Source: Flavobacteriales bacterium (GTDB lineage Bacteria; Bacteroidota; Bacteroidia; Flavobacteriales; BACL11). Taken from it: 36,108 bases of DNA. The position numbers and the translations under genes were made by a program. This document shows positions 1 through 8,869 of this stretch, one piece after another. The notes below the pieces were generated by a model. The model was not told the DNA's origin. It was given only the letters and a program-made list of their open reading frames with translations, and did no database searches. The DNA is taken from assembly GCA_002696275.1 (NCBI GenBank), contig NZRO01000024.1:31634-67741 (forward strand), read 5' to 3'. Numbering within the stretch: the first letter of the stretch is position 1; every line of letters starts with the position of its first letter.

Positions 1-813
1 AACATTTGTTGAAATTGAAGTGAAATCAGAATATGAATTACATTGATTTTGTGTATTATTATTTATTGTTAAACTATCCCCAACTAAATATACATTCTCA
101 ATTAAAGAATAATCCACATACTGAGGTTCAGAGATACAATAATTGTTTAAAGCTGAAGCACCAACTCCTGTAATATTTACAATGGCACTACCACCTTGTG
201 AACAAGTTGCATTTGTAACATTAGTTGATAAGTTTAAAGGAGCAAATTGAGAAATTCCAAAATTCTCAACACCACAAGTTTGACCATTTGCATAAATTTC
301 AAAAGTATGAGTACCACCACATAGGTTATTAAAAATTTGATTTGCTGTAATAATTTGAGATGAATTAACTGAATATGAGTAATTTACAGAGTCAATTGGA
401 TTATTAAGTATTAAACTTACATCAACGTTACATTCATTTGGACATGCTTGAGTTGGATTAGATTGAATTGTTGCGGTAGGCATCCTTATTTCAAATGTAT
501 CTGAGTAAATTGTATCTGGACACGAAGAAGAGTAAGGAGAAGAAGCAGTAATTACATACATTCCTGCATCTAAGTCGGACCTTGATGTTCCCCCTATTCC
601 TCCTCCTCCATTATAAAGTTGACCATTACTAACATTTTGCCAAGAATAATTTAAATAGGTAGCTTGAATTATTTGAGCAGCCCCAACTGCTCCTCCATTA
701 GGACAAACAATATGTGAAATATTTGATGTATCAACTACAACACTACATTGAGAATACAACTTGTTTGTACTTAAAAAGAAAAATACTAATACTATTTTCA
801 GACAGTACTTCAA
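1..813 (-). CDS. Secreted GEVED-type surface protein, N-terminal part (runs off window)
   Basis: The reading frame is open from a TTG at 813 to the window edge (271 codons, 3' end missing). The first 21 or so residues (LKYCLKIVLVFFFLSTNKLYS) form a Sec signal peptide. The rest is rich in Asn, Thr, Ser and Cys, as in extracellular beta-sandwich proteins. Near the visible end, YCISEP, then LVGDSLTINNNT and SYSDFTS, match the segment that precedes GEVED domains in secreted Bacteroidota proteins, many of which are exported by the type IX system. The C-terminal sorting domain would lie outside the window. The TTG start is chosen because it begins the signal peptide and lies 16 bases after a TACTTTTG promoter box. 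Substrate or partner is unknown; adhesin or secreted enzyme are both possible. Confidence 0.75.
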   Translation of the reverse strand, partial: MKYCLKIVLVFFFLSTNKLYSQCSVVVDTSNISHIVCPNGGAVGAAQIIQATYLNYSWQNVSNGQLYNGGGGIGGTSRSDLDAGMYVITASSPYSSSCPDTIYSDTFEIRMPTATIQSNPTQACPNECNVDVSLILNNPIDSVNYSYSVNSSQIITANQIFNNLCGGTHTFEIYANGQTCGVENFGISQFAPLNLSTNVTNATCSQGGSAIVNITGVGASALNNYCISEPQYVDYSLIENVYLVGDSLTINNNTQNQCNSYSDFTSISTNV

Positions 814-829
814 AGTAACTAGTTTTATA

Positions 830-837
830 CAAAAGTA
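830..837 (-). promoter_or_regulatory. -7 promoter box for the GEVED-type protein
   Basis: TACTTTTG on the minus strand matches the Bacteroidota -7 consensus TAnnTTTG and lies 16 bases before the TTG start at 813. No -33 TTTG is visible at the usual distance. It implies the GEVED gene is transcribed separately from the bshC-guaA operon upstream. Confidence 0.6.
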
Positions 838-844
838 ATATAAC

Positions 845-2122
845 TTAATTATATACAGGTATTAGTTGATAATCCTTATACACACACATTCTTATATTTG
901 TATTTATATATCCTCCTTTTTTAGAAAATCTTTTAAAAGTAAATTGTTTGTTTTTGGAGCAAAAATGTAACATTGATTGAAATGACAATAAAGAATATTT
1001 GTCCATCTGATGATGAAATTTTTTCTCAAAATCATCCAGCAATTTCTTATTATCCACATATTGCCTGTCAAAATAATTAGAAACAGGAATATGAACATTT
1101 AACTTCATTAATGTTTCAATATTTAATTCGTCTATTTGCTTCAAGGGATCTAATGTATAAACCCTAATTAAAGAATCTGAAGCCCCACAAAATGTAACTA
1201 CTTTCTTAAGAAATGCCTTATCTTCAGATAAAATCACCACTGTATTCTCCGTGTTACTTAGGAAAGTAAATGATCCTTTATTTACACTCAAAGAGTTTTT
1301 AAATTCTTTTAAAACAATTGATGGAAAAACTGAGGAAAGTCTATTTTTAAAAAGAAAATACCTAGTTTTCATATTCTCTGAATTATTTAAAATAAAACTA
1401 AGATTTCTACTCTTTTCTTTTTTTATCAAACACTTTACTAATGTATCTTCCTGACTCTTATTATAAGTAGTTAAAAAATAAATATTGGATGTTTCCCTTA
1501 AAAAATTATAATTCTTAGACAATGGATTTATTATAATCTTATTACTATCTTTTCTATAGAAGTTCCTAGTGAGATTAAAGTTTTTAGAAAAGATAGGTCC
1601 AAATAAAATATTAGATGATCTAACTCTCTCATCCGAAACAATCTTCTTTACTGTATCTAAATTATTTTCTGAATCAAAAACATGAATAATAACCGGAATA
1701 CCTAATCGTTCTAACGAGTCCTTAGCTATTAATATTCCTTCTAAGAAACTAAGAGCAAGTCTTGACTTATTGTAAATCTGATTAGTATCTTTTTCGTTTT
1801 CTTTTAGATATTTTTCTAATGTATCATTTTTTTGCAAATAAAAAGGAAGTATTACAGAAATCATTAACGTATCGTAAACTGATGTAAAAATTGAGTCAGA
1901 CTTATTTATTGAATTATAAATCTGTACAACATCTTTTGAATATATTGTTTTCGTATTAAGAAACTTTTGTTCTTTTTTATTTTTCTTTATTTTCTCAACA
2001 TCTAGAATGTTGATCTTTCCCGTGGGAGAGTGATAACCAAATTTTATTTTTTCTTGCGCAAAAGTAAAATTAACTAGGATCAAAAAAATGAAACAAAATA
2101 TTTGGTTTTTGTGTGAATTCAT
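845..2122 (-). CDS. Periplasmic-binding-protein-like exported protein (PBP1-type fold)
   Basis: Predicted 425-residue exported protein. The start is set at ATG 2122 because MNSHKNQIFCFIFLILVNF followed by TFAQ is a clean signal peptide; a longer frame back to 2167 would run 44 bases into guaA. The part after the signal (VSVILPFYL-like strand, KSRLALSFLEGILIAKDSLERL, FDSENNLDTVKKI, NILFGPIFSKNF) resembles the type-1 periplasmic binding fold of the Bacteroidota proteins annotated as amino-acid ABC transporter substrate-binding or LysM proteins. I see no convincing LysM repeat here. It starts one base after the guaA stop, so it is co-transcribed with guaA and bshC. The ligand is unknown. No permease or ATPase lies nearby, so a transport role is not supported. 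Confidence 0.75.
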   Translation of the reverse strand: MNSHKNQIFCFIFLILVNFTFAQEKIKFGYHSPTGKINILDVEKIKKNKKEQKFLNTKTIYSKDVVQIYNSINKSDSIFTSVYDTLMISVILPFYLQKNDTLEKYLKENEKDTNQIYNKSRLALSFLEGILIAKDSLERLGIPVIIHVFDSENNLDTVKKIVSDERVRSSNILFGPIFSKNFNLTRNFYRKDSNKIIINPLSKNYNFLRETSNIYFLTTYNKSQEDTLVKCLIKKEKSRNLSFILNNSENMKTRYFLFKNRLSSVFPSIVLKEFKNSLSVNKGSFTFLSNTENTVVILSEDKAFLKKVVTFCGASDSLIRVYTLDPLKQIDELNIETLMKLNVHIPVSNYFDRQYVDNKKLLDDFEKKFHHQMDKYSLLSFQSMLHFCSKNKQFTFKRFSKKGGYINTNIRMCVYKDYQLIPVYN

Positions 2123-2123
2123 A

Positions 2124-3659
2124 TTATTCCCATTCAATAGTTGCTGGTGGTTTTGAGGAAATATCATAAACTACCCTATTTATTCCCTTAACCTTATTAA
2201 TTATTTCGTTCGAAACATTTGATAAAAATTCATACGGTAAATGTACCCAATCTGCAGTCATACCATCTGTAGATTCCACAGCTCTTAAAGCTACAGCATT
2301 TTCATAAGTTCTTTCATCTCCCATAACACCAACTGATTGAACAGGCAAGAAAATAGCTCCCGCTTGCCAGACTGAATTATACAAACCATTCTTTTTCAAA
2401 GAAGTTATAAAAATGTGATCTACTTCTTGTAAAATTCTAACTTTTTCTACAGTTATATCACCAAGTATTCTTATAGCCAATCCTGGACCAGGAAAGGGAT
2501 GCCTTGCTAATAATTCAGAGTCAATTCCCATTGATTTTCCAATTCTTCGAACCTCATCTTTAAATAAAGTTTTTAAGGGCTCTACAATTTTTAGTTTCAT
2601 AAAATCAGGTAATCCTCCAACATTATGATGAGATTTTATTGTTGCAGAAGGGCCACCATTTGTAGAAACAGACTCAATTACATCTGGATATATTGTACCT
2701 TGCGCTAACCATACAACATCCTTTATCTGATTTGCTTCATCATCAAATACATCTATAAATTTATTTCCAATTGCTTTTCTTTTCTCTTCAGGATCAGAAA
2801 TTCCTGAAAGGGCTTTATAGAATCTATTTTTTGAATCTACTCCTTTAACATTCAAACCCATACCATGATACTGTTTTAACACAGAGTCAAACTCATTCTT
2901 TCTCAACAGCCCGTTATCTACAAAAATACAATATAAATTTTCTCCGATAGCTTTATGTAATAAGACTGCTGCAACAGTAGAATCAACACCTCCAGACAAT
3001 CCTAACACTACCTTTTCAGTTCCTATTTTTTTCTTTAATTCCTCAACAGTATCCTTGACAAAAGAGGAAGAAGTCCAATCTTGTTCGCAGCCTGCTATAT
3101 CTACTAAAAAGTTTTGCAAAATTTGTTTACCATCTGTTGAATGATATACTTCTGGATGAAATTGTAAAGCATATGTGGTTTCGTCTTGAATTTTATAAGC
3201 TGCTACTTTTACATCTTTTGTGCTAGCAATAATATCAAAGCCCTCAGGAAGATATGAGATCGTATCACCATGACTCATCCAAACTTGGGAATTTTTTGAT
3301 ACTCCATAAAATAGTGGGCTTGTATCATCGACATAAGAAAGATTCGCTCTTCCATACTCTCTAATCTTTGAAGGCAAAACCTCTCCTCCATTAATTTTAG
3401 CTAGAAATTGAGCTCCATAACACACAGCTAAAATAGGGATCTTCCCTTTTATATCTTCTAAATTCGGAAGTGGACAATTTTCATCTCTGACAGAAAATGG
3501 GCTACCAGACAGAATCACTGATTTTACATCTTCATTTAAACTTGGAATCTTGTTAAATGGATGTATTTCACAATAAATATTAAGTTCTCTTACTCTACGA
3601 GCAATAAGTTGTGTGTATTGTGATCCAAAATCTAGAATGATGATTTTTTCGTGTGTCAT
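2124..3659 (-). CDS. guaA: GMP synthase (glutamine-hydrolysing)
   Basis: Converts XMP, ATP and glutamine to GMP, the last step of guanine nucleotide synthesis, in the cytoplasm. Length (511 aa) is normal. The N-terminal class-I glutamine amidotransferase domain shows Cys80 in AVCYGAQ and His168/Glu170 in [10 protein letters not shown]. The ATP pyrophosphatase domain begins near residue 215 with the P-loop SGGVDST (222-228). The C-terminal dimerisation domain ends in the family hallmark KPPATIEWE. The start ATG overlaps the bshC stop by 4 bases (ATGA), and a binding-protein-like gene follows after one base, so the three form one operon. All catalytic residues are present. Confidence 0.98.
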   Translation of the reverse strand: MTHEKIIILDFGSQYTQLIARRVRELNIYCEIHPFNKIPSLNEDVKSVILSGSPFSVRDENCPLPNLEDIKGKIPILAVCYGAQFLAKINGGEVLPSKIREYGRANLSYVDDTSPLFYGVSKNSQVWMSHGDTISYLPEGFDIIASTKDVKVAAYKIQDETTYALQFHPEVYHSTDGKQILQNFLVDIAGCEQDWTSSSFVKDTVEELKKKIGTEKVVLGLSGGVDSTVAAVLLHKAIGENLYCIFVDNGLLRKNEFDSVLKQYHGMGLNVKGVDSKNRFYKALSGISDPEEKRKAIGNKFIDVFDDEANQIKDVVWLAQGTIYPDVIESVSTNGGPSATIKSHHNVGGLPDFMKLKIVEPLKTLFKDEVRRIGKSMGIDSELLARHPFPGPGLAIRILGDITVEKVRILQEVDHIFITSLKKNGLYNSVWQAGAIFLPVQSVGVMGDERTYENAVALRAVESTDGMTADWVHLPYEFLSNVSNEIINKVKGINRVVYDISSKPPATIEWE

Positions 3660-5191
3660 TTTTTATTTTTTAATGGCGATAAAATTAAGAAATTAGAATC
3701 GAGTGGGTCTAATTCTTCTTTTAATGTTTCAATAAATTTTTCACCATATGTAATGTAATAGGTAATTATATTATCAATACGCTCTTGAAGTTGTTTGTTT
3801 GGAAACAATTTACTCTTTATTTTATGAATCTGACTTAAAGAATTTTCATATTTCTTTTTTTCAAAACGAATTAGCTTTTTTTCAATTTTTTCTAAAGATT
3901 TAAGGTTTTTTACAAGATCCGATTTAATGGAAGACTTTAAACCATGATCATGTGTTCTTTCAGAAATACTAATATAAAGATTTTCTAGAGATGATTTTTC
4001 CTCAAACAAACTAATCTCGGATTGCTTTTGTACATACATTTTTTCTAAGGCTGATGTACTTAGAAATATATTTTCTAAATTAAATCCAAGATTTTTCCAC
4101 TTTTCATAATCCTTTTCTTCCATCCACATCACAGAATTTCTTAATGTTAAAATAGGAAATACAATATCTTGTTGATTAAATAATGACTTCAACTGCATCC
4201 AGTAAGATATTTCAGCTCCTCCACCAATATAGCTAAGATTAGGTAAAATAAGTTCCTGATACAGTGGTCTCATCAAAACATTTGGACTAAATTTTTCAGG
4301 ATTATTCTCTATTTCATTTTCAGAAACAGATTCAATCACTCTTTCTCTTTTTGATTCGGATATTTGAAAGAAATTTATATTCCTTACAAAAGCCTGAGTT
4401 TTATATGTTAAAGAATTATTATCTGTATTTTTCTTAATGATTGGAGATAAAGATTGATAAACAATATCTTCCTTCATTATTGGTATCAACTTTTTTTTAA
4501 AATCTATATCATTTGAATCTAAAATAACTAATCCATATTTGCCAAATAATTCATTTATCAGGCTACGAGTTGCTTCAGAAAGAGTGTTTTTAGAATAGCA
4601 TTTTTTCAACAAATTTATTAAATATTTTTTATCATTATTTCTTCCTAAAAAAGAATCTATTTCTTCAATAATTTCTAAAATTCCTTCAGTTTTAAAATCT
4701 CCAACAATTCCTTTTTGATCACATTCCCAAACAAACTTCTCTCCATAAAGTGAAACATGATTTATTTCTTTAAAATCATGATCTTCAGTAGCCATCCAAA
4801 AAATTGGCACAAAATTATATTGAGAAAACTCTTTTCTTAATCTTTCTGTAAGATTTAGGGTAGAAATAATCTTATAGATAAAGTACAAAGGACCAGTAAA
4901 TAAACACAATTGATGACCTGTTGTAATAGTATAGGTATTATTATCTAACAAACTATCAATATTTCCTAAACTTTCGTCTGAAAGATTAATAGTACTATTT
5001 TGTTTTGTTAAAACCGAAACTAATAAATCTCTATCAATATATTGTTTAGATTTTTCTTTTATTTGATCTGAAAAATCTGAAAGACATGGATATCTATTAT
5101 ACATGCTTGGATCAACAGATATTTCTGTATAATTTTCAACAAGTTTAGAAAAAGAATATGTATCCTTATATTTAATTTTATGCACATTCAC
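3656..5191 (-). CDS. bshC: Bacillithiol biosynthesis cysteine-adding enzyme
   Basis: BshC adds cysteine to glucosaminyl-malate, the last step in making the low-molecular-weight thiol bacillithiol. The family is recognised from [19 protein letters not shown], then [19 protein letters not shown], the central [26 protein letters not shown], and a C-terminal coiled-coil-like Lys/Glu-rich stretch. Length is about 511 aa, normal for the family. The frame is open back to a TTG at 5206, but that TTG precedes the -7 box at 5196-5203 and so should not be in the mRNA from that promoter. I choose GTG 5191; GTG 5185 is equally possible. Either start makes the leader nearly absent. The gene overlaps guaA by 4 bases. 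Confidence 0.93.
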   Translation of the reverse strand: MNVHKIKYKDTYSFSKLVENYTEISVDPSMYNRYPCLSDFSDQIKEKSKQYIDRDLLVSVLTKQNSTINLSDESLGNIDSLLDNNTYTITTGHQLCLFTGPLYFIYKIISTLNLTERLRKEFSQYNFVPIFWMATEDHDFKEINHVSLYGEKFVWECDQKGIVGDFKTEGILEIIEEIDSFLGRNNDKKYLINLLKKCYSKNTLSEATRSLINELFGKYGLVILDSNDIDFKKKLIPIMKEDIVYQSLSPIIKKNTDNNSLTYKTQAFVRNINFFQISESKRERVIESVSENEIENNPEKFSPNVLMRPLYQELILPNLSYIGGGAEISYWMQLKSLFNQQDIVFPILTLRNSVMWMEEKDYEKWKNLGFNLENIFLSTSALEKMYVQKQSEISLFEEKSSLENLYISISERTHDHGLKSSIKSDLVKNLKSLEKIEKKLIRFEKKKYENSLSQIHKIKSKLFPNKQLQERIDNIITYYITYGEKFIETLKEELDPLDSNFLILSPLKNKK

Positions 5192-5195
5192 AAAG

Positions 5196-5203
5196 CAAAA
5201 GTA
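5196..5203 (-). promoter_or_regulatory. -7 promoter box for the bshC-guaA operon
   Basis: TACTTTTG on the minus strand, a match to TAnnTTTG, lies only 4 or 10 bases before the two candidate GTG starts. The transcript would be leaderless or nearly so. The divergent mutL-side box is 60 bases away, at 5264-5271. Confidence 0.55.
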
Positions 5204-5263
5204 CAAATTGTATTTCTATTAAAATTATAGTTTAAATTTCTTTATTCAAACTTTATTATTTCT

Positions 5264-5271
5264 TACTTTTG
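5264..5271 (+). promoter_or_regulatory. -7 promoter box for the mutL operon
   Basis: TACTTTTG on the plus strand matches TAnnTTTG and lies 25 bases before the ATG at 5297. No good -33 element is visible. It would serve the small membrane protein, mutL, both rhomboids and the downstream phosphatase-family gene, which are packed without gaps large enough for another promoter. Confidence 0.6.
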
Positions 5272-5296
5272 TTTGATGCAATTATAAGTTAAGATT

Positions 5297-5509
5297 ATGT
5301 TTAAAACACATAAAAATAAGACCTTTAATTTTTATTCAAGATATTACAATGAAAGAAAAGAACGCCTAGAGAAATTAAAAAATGGGGAATCTGTAGGAAT
5401 AAAGTTTAAAAGTAATAAAAAGTCAAACTTAACAAAGGGCAGATCTATTCGTTTATTAATGGTTACATTAGCATTGTTTTGTATTGTATACCTATTATTA
5501 TTTAAATAA
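5297..5509 (+). CDS. Small conserved membrane protein encoded before mutL
   Basis: A 70-residue protein with a charged N-terminal half and one C-terminal membrane segment (residues about 51-69, SIRLLMVTLALFCIVYLLLF). The N-terminal pattern K-NKTFNFYSRYYNERKERL resembles a short family found near mutL or ribH in flavobacteria, sometimes mislabelled riboflavin synthase subunit beta. It has no riboflavin synthase domain and should not carry that name. It sits 8 bases before mutL and is probably co-transcribed with it. The expected topology is cytoplasmic N-terminus with a C-terminal tail anchor. Function unknown. Confidence 0.75.
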   Translation: MFKTHKNKTFNFYSRYYNERKERLEKLKNGESVGIKFKSNKKSNLTKGRSIRLLMVTLALFCIVYLLLFK

Positions 5510-5517
5510 AATTAAAA

Positions 5518-7269
5518 TTGGATATAATAAAGTTATTACCTGATCACATTGCGAACCAAATTGCTGCGGGAGAGGTTATTCAGAGGCCAGCATCCGCAGT
5601 AAAAGAGATGCTTGAAAATTCAATTGATGCTGGAGCTACTAATATAGAACTCATTATTAAAGACGCGGGGAAAACTTTGATACAGGTTGTAGATAATGGT
5701 TGTGGAATGAGTGATAAAGACGCAAAGATGAGTTTTGAAAGACACGCCACATCAAAGATAAGAAAATCTCAAGATTTATTTAGTATTAAAACAATGGGGT
5801 TTAGGGGTGAGGCCATGGCCTCAATGGCTGCAATTTCACATGTTGAATTAAGCACTAAATTAACCAAGAAAGATCTAGGATATAAGATAATTATTGAGGG
5901 AGGTGAGATTAAAAATCAAGATAGTTGTATCTGTTCCAATGGAACTTCTATAAAAATAAAAAATTTATTTTTTAATGTTCCAGCTAGAAGAAACTTTTTA
6001 AAATCTGACAAAGTAGAGAAAAAACACATTATAGAACAGTTTAGTAGAATTGCGCTTGCAAATCCAGAAATATATTTTAGTTTAGAAATAGATAACAATA
6101 AGATATTTCGATTAGAACCATCTAAATTCAGACAAAGAATTATTAACATAATTGGATCCAAAACAAATGAAAAACTGGTTCCTATTGAAGAAGAAACTAA
6201 TCTAGTAAAAATTAACGGTTTTGTTGGAAAACCAGAATTTGCAAAAAGAACAAGAGGAGAACAATATTTCTTTGTAAATGGAAGGTTTATAAAGAATCAT
6301 TATCTAAATCACGCTATAAATAAAGCTTATTCAGATTTAATTGCAGAAAATTATCATCCATCTTATTTCTTAAACCTATCCATTGATCCAAAAAAAATTG
6401 ATATAAATATTCATCCAACCAAAACAGAAATAAAATTTGAAGATGAAAAATCAATTTATGCTATTTTAAGAGCTACAGTTAAGCGTTCTCTAGGAAAATA
6501 TAACATTGCTCCTACACTAGACTTTAATACTGAACCCTCTTTTGATATTCCTATTAATTCTGTCAAAACTATAACCGAGCCAAAAATAAGAGTAAATAAG
6601 AGTTATAATCCATTTGAAAATGAACAAAAAGAAGTTTTGAAAACTCATAATTTTTATAATTCTATTACTAAAGATGATACTCAGATAGAGGTTAAACTAA
6701 ATGAATCTAAATATTATAACTTTTTCCAAATAAATAATCAATATGTGGTTTGTAATGGTGAAGAAGGATTAATTATTGTACACCAACAAAGAGCTCATTA
6801 CAGAATATTATATGAATATTTCAAACAAAATTCCTTCAAAAGATTACCTTCTCAGAAGTTAATCTTTCCAAAATTAGTATTTGTTTCTAAACAGGAAATT
6901 ATGGAAATCACAGAGATAAAGAAAGAACTAGAATATATAGGATTTCAATTTGAAATAACTAATGACTCATTAGAAGTAAATGCAATTCCTCCTCAATGTA
7001 CTGAAGAAAATCTACAAAGTTTATTTGAAGATATCCTAAAAAGCAAAAATACTGACAATGAAGATCTTAATGAAAAGATTGGAAACAAGATAAGTAAAAG
7101 TATTTCTTATACATTATCAATAAAAACTGGACATAAATTAAGTACTAAAGAAATGGAAGTCCTAATTACTGATCTAATGAATTGTGAAATACCTTCTGTA
7201 AGTCCAAATGGATTAAACACCTTTTTAAATGTTACAACAAATGAAATACAAAAAAAATTCAACAAATGA
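5518..7269 (+). CDS. mutL: DNA mismatch repair protein MutL
   Basis: MutL links mismatch recognition by MutS to strand removal. The N-terminal GHKL ATPase is intact: IANQIAAGEV (11-20), Glu30 in AVKEMLENSIDAGAT as general base, DNGCGM (59-64), HATSKI (76-81) and GFRGEA (94-99). The middle domain holds QYFFVNGRFIKN and the IDINIHPTKTEIKF segment. The C-terminal dimerisation domain is present, but where relatives have a DQH-type metal site this one reads VHQQRAHYRILYE. The start is TTG, confirmed by the conserved DIIKLLPDHIANQIAAGEV start. It overlaps the next gene by ATGA. Length 583 aa is normal. Confidence 0.96.
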   Translation: MDIIKLLPDHIANQIAAGEVIQRPASAVKEMLENSIDAGATNIELIIKDAGKTLIQVVDNGCGMSDKDAKMSFERHATSKIRKSQDLFSIKTMGFRGEAMASMAAISHVELSTKLTKKDLGYKIIIEGGEIKNQDSCICSNGTSIKIKNLFFNVPARRNFLKSDKVEKKHIIEQFSRIALANPEIYFSLEIDNNKIFRLEPSKFRQRIINIIGSKTNEKLVPIEEETNLVKINGFVGKPEFAKRTRGEQYFFVNGRFIKNHYLNHAINKAYSDLIAENYHPSYFLNLSIDPKKIDINIHPTKTEIKFEDEKSIYAILRATVKRSLGKYNIAPTLDFNTEPSFDIPINSVKTITEPKIRVNKSYNPFENEQKEVLKTHNFYNSITKDDTQIEVKLNESKYYNFFQINNQYVVCNGEEGLIIVHQQRAHYRILYEYFKQNSFKRLPSQKLIFPKLVFVSKQEIMEITEIKKELEYIGFQFEITNDSLEVNAIPPQCTEENLQSLFEDILKSKNTDNEDLNEKIGNKISKSISYTLSIKTGHKLSTKEMEVLITDLMNCEIPSVSPNGLNTFLNVTTNEIQKKFNK

Positions 7270-8000
7270 TAGGACAGAGATTTAGTCATTTACCTGATGT
7301 AGTAAAAAATTTAATGATTATTAATGGATTATTTTTTCTAGCTGATTGGTCGCTACAAAGCAGAGGAATTGATCTGTCTTCATGGTTAGCTTTACATCAA
7401 TTTCAATCACCAAATTTTATGCCTCATCAGTTGATAACACATATGTTTATGCATGCCAATTTTACTCATTTATTTTTTAATATGTTTACTTTATGGATGT
7501 TTGGTAAAACTTTAGAAAATGTATGGGGGGGGAAAAGATTCATAACATTTTATATTATTACTGGTTTAGGAGCTGCTCTGATATACATAGCGTATCTTCA
7601 ATTCCAAATAAGTAATATTAGTTCTAATCTAGATTCAGAACTATATAAAATAGTTTTAACTGATGGACACAAAGTTCTTCAAAATTTTCAAAATTACACT
7701 AACTTAAATATGCGAGAATTAAATTTATTAATAAATACTCGTATGGTCGGAGCCTCAGGTGCAGTATATGGTTTGTTACTCGCTTTCGGAATGTTATATC
7801 CGAATACACTGCTATATCTTTATATGGCTATTCCTGTTAAAGCAAAATATTTTGTTGGAGGTTTAGGAGCTCTTGCTCTTATTAGCGGAATTTCAAATAA
7901 TTCAGGAGACAATGTAGCTCATTTCGCTCATTTAGGAGGAATGATATTTGGAATAATTTTACTAAAATATTGGAAAAAAAAAGGTGATATTTACTATTAA
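7266..8000 (+). CDS. Rhomboid family intramembrane serine protease (first copy)
   Basis: A multi-pass membrane protease of 244 aa that cleaves membrane substrates within the bilayer. The catalytic Ser164 lies in VGASGAVYG and the partner His222 in AHFAHLGG. The HANFTHLFFNMFTLWMFG segment (about 63-80) gives the His-Asn oxyanion helix, and ENVWGGKRF follows. A loop of about 45 residues between membrane segments (115-160) is long but usual for this lineage. All catalytic residues are present, so the enzyme should be active. The codons for WGG form a run of eight G. It overlaps mutL by 4 bases and the next rhomboid by 1 base. Substrates are unknown. Confidence 0.93.
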   Translation: MIGQRFSHLPDVVKNLMIINGLFFLADWSLQSRGIDLSSWLALHQFQSPNFMPHQLITHMFMHANFTHLFFNMFTLWMFGKTLENVWGGKRFITFYIITGLGAALIYIAYLQFQISNISSNLDSELYKIVLTDGHKVLQNFQNYTNLNMRELNLLINTRMVGASGAVYGLLLAFGMLYPNTLLYLYMAIPVKAKYFVGGLGALALISGISNNSGDNVAHFAHLGGMIFGIILLKYWKKKGDIYY

Positions 8001-8869
8001 TGAAATCAATTTGGAAAGACATACAGAAGAATTATACAAGTGGAACAAATTTTATAAAATTACTATACATAAATGTAGGAGTGTTTTTAATTTATAGTGT
8101 TTTATTGTCTGTTTCATTGTTGTTTTCAAAAGATATAAATCAAATGGTAAATTTTTTAGAGTTTCCAGCTAGTATCATTAAATTCATAAAGAAACCCTGG
8201 ACAATATTAAGCTATATGTTTTTTCATGTACAGTTTTTTCACCTATTGTTTAATATGATTGGATTGCATTTTGGATCTAAATTATTTTTACAATATTTTA
8301 ATGGAAAACAACTATTAAGTGTATATATTCTTGGGGGGATCTCAGGAGGGATTTTCTATATGTTATGTTTCAACAATTTACCCGCTTTTACAAATAATAT
8401 AGATGATTCAGTTTTACTTGGAGCTTCTGCTTCTGTATATTCTATTATAATTGCGATTTGCTGCTATATACCTAATTATAGAGTTCCACTATTAATTGGC
8501 AACATACAATTAAAATACATTGCAATATTACTAATAATTATAGCTTTAGTTAATATTGGATTCGATGCAGGAAATCTTTCTCATTTAGGTGGTGCTATTT
8601 TTGGATTTTTATATGTATATTTATTAAGAAAAGGGATGGATATTTCTGTAAATTTCTATAATTTGATTGGGTGTTTCTCTATTTCTAAAAGAAATAAACT
8701 TAGAAAAACACACAAAAGAAGCCAAAAAAGCAATAAGGATATTTTTCTATCTAAGAAAGCTGATAAACAAAAGAAAATTAATATTATACTAGAGAAAATA
8801 TCAAAATCTGGATATGAAAGCTTAAGTAAAGAAGAGAAAGAAATGCTATTTAAAGAAAGTAAAAAATGA
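8000..8869 (+). CDS. Rhomboid family intramembrane serine protease (second copy)
   Basis: A second rhomboid of 289 aa encoded directly after the first. The predicted catalytic Ser143 lies in LGASASVYS and His195 in NLSHLGGAIFGF; HVQFFHLLFNMIGLHFGSK supplies the oxyanion region. The usual glycine after the active serine is alanine here, a tolerated variant in this subfamily as far as I know. After the last membrane helix there is a basic, Lys-rich cytoplasmic tail of about 65 residues (from about 225) ending in a helical segment. The two copies are diverged and are not a recent duplication. The 4-base overlap with the next gene indicates translational coupling. Confidence 0.9.
   Translation: MKSIWKDIQKNYTSGTNFIKLLYINVGVFLIYSVLLSVSLLFSKDINQMVNFLEFPASIIKFIKKPWTILSYMFFHVQFFHLLFNMIGLHFGSKLFLQYFNGKQLLSVYILGGISGGIFYMLCFNNLPAFTNNIDDSVLLGASASVYSIIIAICCYIPNYRVPLLIGNIQLKYIAILLIIIALVNIGFDAGNLSHLGGAIFGFLYVYLLRKGMDISVNFYNLIGCFSISKRNKLRKTHKRSQKSNKDIFLSKKADKQKKINIILEKISKSGYESLSKEEKEMLFKESKK

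Noticed and set aside
8000..8869. Second rhomboid as an inactive pseudoprotease
   Set aside because: Active Ser143 and His195 are both present; only the Gly after Ser is Ala, so loss of activity is not supported.
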